DNA of 64,000 bases from Limnochorda sp. LNt (GTDB lineage Bacteria > Bacillota > Limnochordia > Limnochordales > Geochordaceae): the NCBI RefSeq assembly GCF_035593265.1, contig NZ_CP141614.1:1860001-1924000 (forward strand). The letters are read 5' to 3'. The notes beneath the pieces were generated by a model. That model saw only the letters and a program-made list of their open reading frames with translations. It was not told where the DNA came from and made no database searches. The position numbers and the translations under genes were made by a program. Below, piece by piece: positions 47,376 to 58,110 of the stretch. Numbering within the stretch: the first letter of the stretch is position 1; the number at the start of each line of letters is the position of its first letter.

Positions 47376-47473
47376 GCCGTCGCCTTGACAGCACGGGAGC
47401 CAGGTGGCACGCTCGTCTCGGATCCTGGACGGCAGGAGACCCGTCCCCGCATCGCATCGAAAGGAGACGCTCC

Positions 47474-50041
47474 ATGCCTGACGACCTCTCCCACGCTGCC
47501 GCGGATGATGCCGCTCCCTCCACGTCGGTGGGGCCCTTGCGCGCTGTCGGCGCCGAGATGCGACGACTCGTCCTCGAGGATCGGGCCGGCGTCCGCCTCG
47601 AGGTGAGCGCCTGGGCGCCGGATCTGGTCCGCGTCGTCGTCGCCCCCGCCAGCCGCCCGCCCGCCACCGTGGGTTGGGCCCTGGCGCGGCCCGAGTCGCA
47701 GTGGGACGCTGGCTTCCCGGTCCGGCTCGAGGAGCGACGGGACGGCTGGGTGCTCGTCACCCCGTCGCTCACCGTCCGCGTGGCGCGTGCCAGCGGCGCC
47801 GTCTCCATCGAGGCGGCAGGACACCCGGGCCCCATCGCGGAGGATGTCCCGGACCGGCCCGTCGCCATGGACGGCCGGCTCCGGCTGCGCAAGCGGCTGC
47901 CGACCGGGGCGCTGTGCCTAGGCCTGGGGGAGAAGACGGGCTGGCTCGACCGCCGTGGCCGCGTCCTGGAGATGTGGAACACGGACGTGCTGCCGCACAT
48001 GCCCGACACGGACCCGCTCTACCAGTCCATCCCGTTCCTGGTGGTCTACCGGCAGGGCCGGGCGTGGGGGCTCTTCCTGCACAACACCCACCGCTCGTCC
48101 TTCGATCTGGGAGCGACCGATCCCGAGTGCCTCGAGATAGCGGTGGACGGCGGGGTGCTCGACTACTTCGTCATGGCGGGGCCGACGCTGGAGGACGTGG
48201 TGCACCGCTACACCGAGCTGACGGGCACCATGCCGATGCCGCCTCGGTGGGCCGTGGGCTTCCACCAGAGCCGGTGGGGCTACGAGCGCGAGCAGGACGT
48301 CCGGGCCCTGGCCCATGAGCTGCGCCGCCGTCGCATCCCCTGCGACGCCATCTACCTGGACATCGACTACATGGATGGCTACCGGGTCTTCACCTGGGAC
48401 GCCGAGCGCTTCCCCGACCCCTCGAGGCTGGCGGCGGACCTGGCCGAGCAGGGGTTGCGGATCGTCACCATCGTCGACCCCGGCGTCAAGATCGATCCCG
48501 ACTACCCCGTCTATCGCGAAGGGCTGGAGCAGGGGCTCTTCGTGCGCAAGCCCGACGGGCGCCCCTTCGAAGGGGCCGTCTGGCCCGGTCCCACCGTCTG
48601 GCCCGACTTCAACCAGGTGGCCGTGCGGCGGTGGTGGGGGCGCTGGCACCGGGTGCTGCTGGACGCCGGAGTGGCCGGCATCTGGAACGACATGAACGAG
48701 CCCGCCAGCTTCCGCCACCCCCTGCCTACCGGCACCCTGGACCTCGACGCGGTGCACGGGCCCGACGAGGAGCGGCCACCCGAGGAGCGGCGGGCCATGC
48801 GTCACGCCGAGGCTCACAACGTCTACGGCCTGCTGATGGGCCAGGCCACCTATCATGCCCTGCTGGAGCTGCGGCCCGGCATCCGCCCGTTCGTCCTGAC
48901 CCGGGCCGGCTTTGCCGGCATCCAGCGCTATGCGGCCGTCTGGACGGGCGACAACTCCAGCTGGTGGGAGCACCTGGCCATGATGGGGCCGCAGTTGCTC
49001 AACCTGGGCCTGTCGGGCGTCGCCTTCGTGGGGGCGGACGTGGGCGGCTTCACCGGCCACGTCACGGGCGAGCTGTTGACCCGGTGGACCCAGGCAGCGG
49101 CCTTCACCCCCTTCTTCCGCAACCACTCGGCCAAGAACACCCGGCCCCAGGAGGTCTGGCGCTTCGGCGAGGAGATGGAGGCCATCTGCCGGGAGTTCAT
49201 CGTCTGGCGCTACCGGCTGCTGCCCTACCTCTACACCCTCTTCTGGGAGGCCGCCTCCCGGGGGACGCCCATCATGCGGCCGCTCTTCTGGCACCATCCG
49301 GGCGACGAGGCGGCCGAGCGGGTCCAGGACGAGTGGCTCCTGGGACCGCACCTGCTGGTGGCACCGGTGACCCGCCCCGGCGAGCGACAGCGGCTGGTCT
49401 ACCTTCCCGACGGCGAGTGGGTGCACCTGTGGCAGCCGGTGCGGCTGCAAGGGCCGGCCCATGCGCCGGTGGAGGCGCCGCTCGATCAGATCCCGGTCTT
49501 CGTGCGGGCCGGCGTGCCGCTGCCCCTGGGGCCGGAGGCCCTCCACACCGGAGAGCTGACCCGTGACGGGCGGGTGAGCCTGGGCGTGGCGGCCCCCTCG
49601 TCGACGGCCCTGGCCCGGGGTGACGTCGGGGGCTGGACGTGGCTCTACGAGGACGATGGCGAGAGCCTGGCCTACCGGGAGGGCGACTTCGCGCGCCGGC
49701 GCATCGAGACGGCCTGGTCCCTGGCCGGGGGCAGACTGTCACTTTGCGCCGAGCTGGGGCCGCGGGAGGGGCGCTACGTGCCGCGACGGGCCTGGCTGGA
49801 GTGGGTCGTCGACCGCGTCGACCGCGGCCGGCCCGCCGCGGTACGCTGGCAGGGCGAGCCGGTGGAGCCGTCCGGCGAGGCCTGGACGCCGGTCCCGGAG
49901 CAGCGCGCCGACGCCGCCCAGGCGCTGGCCGGGCCGTGGGCGAAGCGCCCGGCGTGGTGGTGGGATGCGTCGCGCAGCCGCCTCGTCGTGCGCGTGCCGG
50001 AGCCCACGGGCCCTGCCCGGCTCGACGTGGAGTGGGCGTAA
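47474..50041 (+). CDS. Glycoside hydrolase family 31 alpha-glucosidase
   Basis: 855 residues. The N-terminal beta-sandwich (galactose-mutarotase-like) has ALCLGLGEKTGWLDRRGRVL. The barrel carries AIYLDIDYMDGYRVFTWD, GIWNDMNEPASF (catalytic Asp nucleophile) and WTGDNSSWWEHLAMM (acid/base Asp), then a C-terminal beta domain. GH31 enzymes release glucose or related sugars from the non-reducing end of alpha-glucans. No signal peptide, so it is cytoplasmic. The exact linkage is not predictable. Confidence 0.93.
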   Translation: MPDDLSHAAADDAAPSTSVGPLRAVGAEMRRLVLEDRAGVRLEVSAWAPDLVRVVVAPASRPPATVGWALARPESQWDAGFPVRLEERRDGWVLVTPSLTVRVARASGAVSIEAAGHPGPIAEDVPDRPVAMDGRLRLRKRLPTGALCLGLGEKTGWLDRRGRVLEMWNTDVLPHMPDTDPLYQSIPFLVVYRQGRAWGLFLHNTHRSSFDLGATDPECLEIAVDGGVLDYFVMAGPTLEDVVHRYTELTGTMPMPPRWAVGFHQSRWGYEREQDVRALAHELRRRRIPCDAIYLDIDYMDGYRVFTWDAERFPDPSRLAADLAEQGLRIVTIVDPGVKIDPDYPVYREGLEQGLFVRKPDGRPFEGAVWPGPTVWPDFNQVAVRRWWGRWHRVLLDAGVAGIWNDMNEPASFRHPLPTGTLDLDAVHGPDEERPPEERRAMRHAEAHNVYGLLMGQATYHALLELRPGIRPFVLTRAGFAGIQRYAAVWTGDNSSWWEHLAMMGPQLLNLGLSGVAFVGADVGGFTGHVTGELLTRWTQAAAFTPFFRNHSAKNTRPQEVWRFGEEMEAICREFIVWRYRLLPYLYTLFWEAASRGTPIMRPLFWHHPGDEAAERVQDEWLLGPHLLVAPVTRPGERQRLVYLPDGEWVHLWQPVRLQGPAHAPVEAPLDQIPVFVRAGVPLPLGPEALHTGELTRDGRVSLGVAAPSSTALARGDVGGWTWLYEDDGESLAYREGDFARRRIETAWSLAGGRLSLCAELGPREGRYVPRRAWLEWVVDRVDRGRPAAVRWQGEPVEPSGEAWTPVPEQRADAAQALAGPWAKRPAWWWDASRSRLVVRVPEPTGPARLDVEWA

Positions 50042-50062
50042 GAGAGGCAGGACGAGCGCGAG

Positions 50063-51457
50063 ATGCGACGGCGGACGCCCCGGGCGGCTCTCAAGCCGGG
50101 TGCGGTCATCGCGGCGGTCGAGCCCGGCTCCATCGCGCAGGAGGCGGGCCTGGGCGCCGGTGACCGCATCGTCTCCATCAACGGGGCGCCCGCCACCGAC
50201 CTGATCCAGCTCCACTACGCCGCCGCCCAACCCCGTCTCTCCATCCTGGTGCAGCGGCCCGACGGCCAGGAGCTCCTGGTGGAGATCGACAAGGACGAGG
50301 AGGAGGACCTCGGACTGCGCTTCGAGGACCCCCTCTTCGACCGCATCGTCACCTGCGTCAACCGGTGCATCTTCTGCTTCGTGCACCAGTCGCCCAAGGG
50401 GCTGCGGCGCAGCCTCTACATCATGGACGACGACCTGCGCCTGTCGGTGCTCGATGCCAACTTCATCACCCTGACCAACTGGACCGAAGAGGAGTGGCAG
50501 CGGGTCCTCGAGCAGCATCTCTCGCCACTGTACATCTCCGTCCACGCCACCGACGACGACGTGCGGGCCTTCCTGATGGGCACCGAGCGGGCCCGGGGGA
50601 TCATGGGCCAGCTGCGGCGCCTCGCGCAGGCCGGCATCGTCATGCACACCCAGCTGGTGCTCTGCCCGGGCATCAACGACGGCCCTCAGCTGGATCGCTC
50701 CATCGCGGACCTGGCCTCCCTCTTCCCGCACGTGCGCACCATCTCGGTGGTGCCGGTGGGCCTCACCCGCTTCCGGCGCCACCTGTACCCCCTGCGGTCG
50801 TACGAGCCCGACGAGGCCCGCGCCGTGCTGCGCCAGGTGCGATGGTGGCAGCGCCGGAGCCTGGCCGAGCGGGGGACGCGGCTGGTCTTCGCCGCCGACG
50901 AGTGGTACGTGCTGGCACGGCGCTGGGTGCCGCCGGCCGAGGCCTACGAGGAGTTTCCCCAGCTGGCCAACGGCATCGGGCTGCTGCGCAAGCTCATCGA
51001 CGAGGTCCGCCAGGCCGAGCGCGAGATCAGGCGGGCGGGGTGCCTGGCGGCGGGGTCGGGCGGCCGGCGGCGCGTCCTGTGGGTGACCGGCGTCTCCGCA
51101 TCGGCCGTCTTGCGGGCGCTGGCGGGCCGGCTGGCTCGGGTGGCGCCCGGCGTCGAGATCGAGGTGGAGGCGGTGGTCAACCGCTTCTACGGGCCCACGG
51201 TGACCGTGGCGGGTCTGCTGACCGGCGGCGACCTGCGCGACGCGCTGGCGGCCCGGGGCGATCTGGCCAGCTTCGACGCCGTGCTCCTGCCCGACGTCAC
51301 CCTCAAGGCCGACGCGCCCGTCTTCCTCGACGACATGACCCTCGACGAGCTGAACCGGGCCGTCGGCCGGCCGTTGGAGGTGCTGCCGGTCGACGGGCGT
51401 GCCCTGGTGGAGGCCAGCCTGGGGCTGGCCCTCACATCATCGGGACCTGCCGGATGA
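50063..51457 (+). CDS. DUF512 protein with PDZ and radical SAM domains
   Basis: 464 residues. A PDZ-like start (AAVEPGSIAQEAGLGAGDRI) is followed by a radical SAM cluster motif CVNRCIFCFVHQ (CxxxCxxC) near residue 100, a TIM-barrel part (PLYISVHATDDDVRAFLMG, LVLCPGINDG) and the C-terminal DUF512 region (VEAVVNRFYGPTVTVAGLLT). The family is conserved in Bacillota, often near der/EngA. Its reaction is unknown. Its end overlaps the convergent aldolase-like gene by 26 nt. Confidence 0.9.
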   Translation: MRRRTPRAALKPGAVIAAVEPGSIAQEAGLGAGDRIVSINGAPATDLIQLHYAAAQPRLSILVQRPDGQELLVEIDKDEEEDLGLRFEDPLFDRIVTCVNRCIFCFVHQSPKGLRRSLYIMDDDLRLSVLDANFITLTNWTEEEWQRVLEQHLSPLYISVHATDDDVRAFLMGTERARGIMGQLRRLAQAGIVMHTQLVLCPGINDGPQLDRSIADLASLFPHVRTISVVPVGLTRFRRHLYPLRSYEPDEARAVLRQVRWWQRRSLAERGTRLVFAADEWYVLARRWVPPAEAYEEFPQLANGIGLLRKLIDEVRQAEREIRRAGCLAAGSGGRRRVLWVTGVSASAVLRALAGRLARVAPGVEIEVEAVVNRFYGPTVTVAGLLTGGDLRDALAARGDLASFDAVLLPDVTLKADAPVFLDDMTLDELNRAVGRPLEVLPVDGRALVEASLGLALTSSGPAG

Positions 51458-52514
51458 GCCGCCCCTCGATGCGCTCGAAGATCTCGTCGAGGCTGGGCCC
51501 GGTGATGGTGAGACCGTGGTTGCGCAACCCGATGACGGCCCGCCGCGGATCCGGCGCCTCCCGTACCAGGTTGGCCACCGACTGGGCCAGCTCCAGCGTG
51601 CCGCAGGGGTAGTTGACCTGGGTCGAGCGCACCCCGTCCATCCACGCGTGGACGTGCAGGATGGCTCCCACCTCGGGGTGCTCCGTGTAGATCATCCAGT
51701 GCTCGATGGCGTCGACCGAGACCCGCCGCGGCGTGACGTGGGGCGGCACGCTCAGGATCATCGCGTTGCGCTCGGCGTCGTAGCGCTTGACCAGCAGGAT
51801 GTCTTGCCCGACGGTCTCGAGACGGTACTTGTTGACGCCGCTGGCGCTCATCCAGAAGGAGGTGCGGTCCCGGCGCGCGCTCAGGTTGCCGTAGCTGAGC
51901 CCGCCGATGCCGTAGAGGTGCTGGACGTGCCTCAGGTCCTCCGGGGGCAGGATCTCCTGGATGGGAAACGGCGCCGGTAGCAGGTCCAGCTCCCCCAGTC
52001 GGCGGCTGGCCCGGCGGATCTGGTCCACCGCCTCGTCGCCCTCCCACAGCGACTCGGGCAGATCGGGCTCGAAGACGTTGTCGATGATGAGGTTGGACGA
52101 GGCCAGCGGATGCAGCCGACCGTACAGCTGCTCGAAGAAGACGGACTCGTCGGGGTCGTAGGGGATCTCGTAGTAGCCCTGCTCGAGCGTGACGAAGTAG
52201 GTCCGGACCTGCTCGCCGTCGGGCACCACGTACAGCAGCAGATTGGACAGCGACCGGATCAGCAGCGGATAGGCCGCCTTGAGCACGTCGCGGGGCGGCT
52301 CGGATGCCTCGGCCACCGAGCAGACGAAGGTGGCGCGGGCCCGCCGCCGGTACGGGCGGGGCCGTCCGGGGTCGACGAAGTTGAGGACGAGCCGCAGATC
52401 CCGGGAGGTCGGCTCCTCGTAGACGTGCCCCCGGCGCTCCAGCTCCTGCCGGAGGCCCTGGGCCAGCCACTGGCGCACGGGCGAGTCGAGTTGACCCACG
52501 ATGCTGAAGATCAT
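51432..52514 (-). CDS. Class II aldolase/adducin-family protein with a long N-terminal domain
   Basis: 360 residues. The C-terminal half (about 190-350) has the class II aldolase pattern: GGLSYGNLSARRDRTSFW, VGAILHVHAWMDG (HxH zinc ligands) and GLRNHGLTITG (third His). The first 180 residues (IFSIVGQLDSPVRQWLAQGL, RLVLNFVDPGRPRPYRRRAR) are not a domain I recognise. Substrate unknown; aldolases of this fold act on fuculose-, ribulose- or methylthioribulose-phosphate-like compounds. Confidence 0.82.
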   Translation of the reverse strand: MIFSIVGQLDSPVRQWLAQGLRQELERRGHVYEEPTSRDLRLVLNFVDPGRPRPYRRRARATFVCSVAEASEPPRDVLKAAYPLLIRSLSNLLLYVVPDGEQVRTYFVTLEQGYYEIPYDPDESVFFEQLYGRLHPLASSNLIIDNVFEPDLPESLWEGDEAVDQIRRASRRLGELDLLPAPFPIQEILPPEDLRHVQHLYGIGGLSYGNLSARRDRTSFWMSASGVNKYRLETVGQDILLVKRYDAERNAMILSVPPHVTPRRVSVDAIEHWMIYTEHPEVGAILHVHAWMDGVRSTQVNYPCGTLELAQSVANLVREAPDPRRAVIGLRNHGLTITGPSLDEIFERIEGRLIRQVPMM

Positions 52515-52570
52515 CCGTCCGCCGGCACCCCTTCTCACGCGTCGTCGTCGGGCCAGTCCGGCCCCCCGCC

Positions 52571-53728
52571 CTATCCGCTCGCCCGGCTCCGGGCCAGCTC
52601 CAGGATGCCGGGTCGCGGCAAGCTCTGACCGGCCACCTCCACCTCGACGGTCGGCCACGCGGGCGAGTGGGCCGTAACGATTTCGATTCCGTCTCGGGAG
52701 TTCGCCCCCACCAGGATGGTATCCTCTGACTTGGTCCCGGTGATACTGGGGTTCCAGGCGAAGGCCGCCGGCGCCGTCACCACCTGCGAGCCGTCGGGGG
52801 TGGCCAGGTACTCGCGGTTGGCGTAGCCGATGGCCCCGCCCTGGTGGTGCAGACGCCACTCCTCGCCGAAGCCCTCCTTGCGGTACGCCCGGGCTCCCGC
52901 CTCCAGGACGTCGGCGACCCGCACGCCGGGCCGCGTGGCGGCCATCATGGCTGCGTCGACACGGCAGACGGCCTCGTGGCGGGCCCGCAGATCGCCCGGC
53001 ACCCGTCCGAAGTGGGCGAGCCGGGTCAGCGCCACCGTCAGGCCGCCCCGGCGGGCGCAGACGACCCCCATGACGTAGCGATCGACGGCCCGGGCGGTCG
53101 GGACGGGATGGCGAAACTGGCGCACCCGGTCGTCGGCCGCCACCAGCACCACGGTCGGCTCCAGACCCCGCTCCCAGAGGGCCCGGCTGATGCGACCGGC
53201 CAGCTCCAGCTCCGTCTGGCCCGGCGCCAGCTCACGGGTCATGACCGCCTCCAGCGCCTCGGAGGCCTGCCGGCCCACCACCCGGATCCGCTGGCACTCC
53301 GGAACGGTCAGCGGCAGCCGCAACTCCCGGAGCGCGGCCGCGACGTTGGGCGTGCCGGCGACGCCCGTATCGGAGCCGACCCGGCGCCCCTTGACGAGGC
53401 GCTCGATGGTCAGCTCCACCCCCTGCCACCAGGGCGCGGCCTCCACGTCGAGCGGCACCGGGAGGTCGCCGAGCTCCTCCCGGGTGAGGCGGGGCGTCTC
53501 GATGTTGGTGGCCACCAGCGTCCACCGGTCCGGCTCGACCAGCAAATAGCCCTCCCCTGTCTCGGTGGCCAGCGCGACATGGTTGTCGCCGCCGGCCGTC
53601 ACCCAGGCGAAGTTGTCGCGGCGGCCGACCAGCAACGCATCCAGCTTGAGCGACTGCAGCAGACGGTTGAGGCGCTCCCGCTTCTCGGCGATCTCCTGCC
53701 GCCGAAGCGCCGACTCCTCCGGCGTCAT
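52571..53728 (-). CDS. M24-family (Xaa-Pro peptidase-like) protein, probably without the metal site
   Basis: 385 residues: a creatinase-type N-terminal domain (RLNRLLQSLKLDALLVGRRD, FAWVTAGGDN) and a pita-bread C-terminal domain (RLHHQGGAIGYANREYLATP, AFAWNPSITGTKSEDTILV). The usual pair of metal-binding Asp residues is not seen where expected; that stretch reads YVMGVVCARRGGLTVALTRL. This argues against a standard metallopeptidase. It lies 56 nt upstream of the aldolase-like gene on the same strand. Confidence 0.82.
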   Translation of the reverse strand: MTPEESALRRQEIAEKRERLNRLLQSLKLDALLVGRRDNFAWVTAGGDNHVALATETGEGYLLVEPDRWTLVATNIETPRLTREELGDLPVPLDVEAAPWWQGVELTIERLVKGRRVGSDTGVAGTPNVAAALRELRLPLTVPECQRIRVVGRQASEALEAVMTRELAPGQTELELAGRISRALWERGLEPTVVLVAADDRVRQFRHPVPTARAVDRYVMGVVCARRGGLTVALTRLAHFGRVPGDLRARHEAVCRVDAAMMAATRPGVRVADVLEAGARAYRKEGFGEEWRLHHQGGAIGYANREYLATPDGSQVVTAPAAFAWNPSITGTKSEDTILVGANSRDGIEIVTAHSPAWPTVEVEVAGQSLPRPGILELARSRASG

Positions 53729-53877
53729 GACCCCGGTCCACCCCCTCGCGTCCTCGCGCGCTGCCCTCTTTCGCCGGGCGTCAGGCCCGCCCCTGGTGCA
53801 GCGGGGCCCTTCGTGGTAGATTGCTGATCCCGGATACCGGGCCCCGGACCCTCCGGGGCGGGGGAGTGCAGGCATCG

Positions 53878-55704
<1,827 letters not shown>

Positions 55705-55807
55705 ACCCCCGGAGCAGGCCAGGGCCCCTCGCCGCCCGAGCTGGCTAAGCCGCCGGGCTGCTCACGCCACCCGCGCCGGCGCGGCCGGTCGCTGCGGCCG
55801 GGCCTCG

Positions 55808-57064
55808 TCACCTCCGGCGTGCTCGGCGCTGCCGCGCCATCGGCCACCGGAGCCCCGCCGAGGGCCCGATCCACCGACGTCCGCAGGTCGAGGAGCTGCG
55901 CCCGCCCGTGCTGCGGGAGGCCACGCGGTGGCGGCTTGCGCCGCCTGGCGGGTGCGGCCTGCAGCTCGCGCAGCCGCGCCGCCGGCTGGCTGGCCTGCTC
56001 GCGCACCCGGCCGGCCGCTGCACGCCCTGGTCGGCCTCCTCGCCCGCCTCCGCGGCCGCCTTGCGAGCCCCGGCCGCGGCCTGCTCGAGGCGCCCCTCCA
56101 GCTCGGCCAGGAGCCGCACCGTCTCCTTGGCCTCGGACGCCACCCGTCGCAGCTCCTCGGCCACCACGCCCACCCCGTGGGCGTGCCCCTCCATGCGGGC
56201 GCTCTCGATGGCCGCGCTCAAGGCCAGCACCTTGGACTCGCCGCCGAACTCCCGCACGCGGTCGGCCAGCGCCCGAAACGCCTCGACGCCGTCGGCCAGC
56301 GAGGTCGCCTCGCGGTCGAGGCGCCGGGCAGCCGACGCCATCGCCTCCACCTTGGCCTGCAGGGCGGCCAGCGCGTCGAGGTGACGCGCCGCCTCGGCCG
56401 CCTGCTCGCCCAGCCCGTCGCCCACCCGGGTGAACCACGGCCCCAGCGCCGTGGCCAGAGCCTGCTGGCCCTGGTCAGCCAGCTGCAGCTGGCGCCGCAG
56501 ATCGCCGAGCGGCCGGGCGCTGACCCGAGCAAGCCAGCCGCCTCCGATGAGGGCCGCGACCAGGATACCCGCCGCCAGCGCCCAGAGGCTGGCACGCACG
56601 TCGCGGCCCAGGGTCTCCGAGGTGCGCCCGATGATGGACTGGCGCTGCGAGACGACCCGCCGCAGCGAGTCGACGGTGGTGGCGGCGCCGCTCAGGCGTT
56701 GGGCCACGTCACGAGCCTGGTCCCGGCTGATGACCAGCACACCGCCCGGTGCGCCCGTCTCGTCCAGGGCCCCCCACTCGCTCAGCTGGCGCTGGAGCCC
56801 CTGGATCTGCGCCTGCACCTCGGCCAGGCTGTTGTCGTGCTCCTGCCAGGCGTCGTAGAGCACCGAGAAGGCGTCGATGACGCCTCGCCCCAGGTGCCCG
56901 CTGACGTACCAGCCGCCCGCCAGCGCCAGGGCCACCAGGATGACGCCGACCGCCACGAAGTGCCCCGTGACTCCCCGCGAGGCGACCGGCGGCACCGCCA
57001 GGGCGCTGACCTGCGCCACGCCCGCTGCCCGGCCCGTGGCCGGCCCGCCCGCTTGCTGCGACAT
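55808..57064 (-). CDS. Methyl-accepting chemotaxis-like protein, C-terminus frameshifted
   Basis: 418 residues as read. Two membrane segments (about 30-52 and 150-172) bracket a short extracytoplasmic four-helix sensor. The signalling hairpin is VLALSAAIESARMEGHAHGV and GVVAEELRRVASEAKETVRL, the MCP tip. After EEADQGVQ (about 56020) the frame turns into unconserved Arg/Ser-rich sequence. A neighbouring frame continues helically (AAGRVREQASQPAARLRELQ), consistent with a missing G. No che genes are nearby. The adaptor partners are unknown. Confidence 0.8.
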   Translation of the reverse strand: MSQQAGGPATGRAAGVAQVSALAVPPVASRGVTGHFVAVGVILVALALAGGWYVSGHLGRGVIDAFSVLYDAWQEHDNSLAEVQAQIQGLQRQLSEWGALDETGAPGGVLVISRDQARDVAQRLSGAATTVDSLRRVVSQRQSIIGRTSETLGRDVRASLWALAAGILVAALIGGGWLARVSARPLGDLRRQLQLADQGQQALATALGPWFTRVGDGLGEQAAEAARHLDALAALQAKVEAMASAARRLDREATSLADGVEAFRALADRVREFGGESKVLALSAAIESARMEGHAHGVGVVAEELRRVASEAKETVRLLAELEGRLEQAAAGARKAAAEAGEEADQGVQRPAGCASRPASRRRGCASCRPHPPGGASRHRVASRSTGGRSSSTCGRRWIGPSAGLRWPMARQRRARRR

Positions 57065-57150
57065 GGGGCGTCCCTGCCCTCCCGCACTCGCGAGCCCTGC
57101 GGGGGCCCGCGGTGACGCCGGGCATTTCGACGCCGGGCCGCCGCTGCCCT

Positions 57151-58110
57151 CTATCTGGCAACGGAGAGGAGCTCTGGTGGCCAGCGGCCGCCCTCCAGCA
57201 GGAGGCGCGGGTCGACGAAAGCCCGGGGCACCCACGCCGCCCAGTGGAGGTGGGGGCCCGTGGAGAAGCCCGTCGAGCCCACCTGCCCGATCACCTGGCC
57301 CTTGCGCACCATCTGGCCCTCCTGCACGGCCATGCTGCTCAGGTGCAGGTACGAGGTGAAGAGTCCCCAGCCGTGATCGAGGATGACGGTCTTGCCCGTC
57401 ACCATGTGCTCTCGGGCCAGGACCACCCGGCCCGCGTTGGCCGCTCGCACCGGCGTCCCCGCGGGGGCGGCCAGATCGAGCCCCGAGTGCCGCTCGGTGA
57501 CCCGACCGTTGACCTCCCGCATCAGCCCGAACTCGCTGGTGATCCGGCGGGCCCCGTCCAGAGGCCAGACGAAGGGGCCGTCCCAGAGCGGCTGCGGGCT
57601 CGAGCGAGCCCGTGCCGCCGCCACCTCCTCCGCCTCCCGGCGCTGGCGCTCGATGGCCTCGGGATCTCGAGGGCGCACCAGGGCCTCCTGCGAGGGAGGT
57701 ACCGTCAGGCGCTGCACCTCGAAGTCACGGGGCTCGACGGGGAGCGTCAGCCGCACCTCCCGGCCCGAGGGCGCGCGCACCGCCAGCGGGTAGGCGCCGG
57801 GCTCCTGATGGTAGGAGACCGCCACCAGCGCCGCCACCCGCCCCTGCCCCGCGGGGTAGAAGCCGAAGCGCTGGCCGGCCAGCTCGCCGCTCCACCCCTC
57901 CGGCTCGCCGTCGACGCCGGCCCCGGTCACGACCACCGCGACGAACTCGCCGGGCCTCACCCGGTCCGGCCCCACCGTCACGTCCCACGGGCCCTCGGAG
58001 ACGGCCGTACGCCCGGACCTGGCCAGACCGCCGCCGACTCCGAGCAGCGCCAGGACCAGCACCGTCGAGGCCAGGCCGGCCAGCCGGCCGTCCGCTCCGA
58101 GCCCTCTCAT
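57151..58110 (-). CDS. Exported M23-family peptidoglycan endopeptidase
   Basis: 319 residues. An N-terminal hydrophobic segment (LAGLASTVLVLALLGVGGGL) acts as signal or anchor, then a beta-sandwich part, then LytM/M23 from about residue 190. Zinc ligands: RHSGLDLAAPAGTPV (His, Asp) and GPHLHWAAWV (HxH); YLHLSSMAVQEGQMVRKGQ is also typical. The ATG at 58110 overlaps the RlmD stop. It cuts cross-links in the wall. Confidence 0.93.
   Translation of the reverse strand: MRGLGADGRLAGLASTVLVLALLGVGGGLARSGRTAVSEGPWDVTVGPDRVRPGEFVAVVVTGAGVDGEPEGWSGELAGQRFGFYPAGQGRVAALVAVSYHQEPGAYPLAVRAPSGREVRLTLPVEPRDFEVQRLTVPPSQEALVRPRDPEAIERQRREAEEVAAARARSSPQPLWDGPFVWPLDGARRITSEFGLMREVNGRVTERHSGLDLAAPAGTPVRAANAGRVVLAREHMVTGKTVILDHGWGLFTSYLHLSSMAVQEGQMVRKGQVIGQVGSTGFSTGPHLHWAAWVPRAFVDPRLLLEGGRWPPELLSVAR

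Noticed and set aside
47918-49546. A 542-codon minus-strand frame over the GH31 gene
   Set aside because: Antisense shadow of a clearly identified glycosidase.
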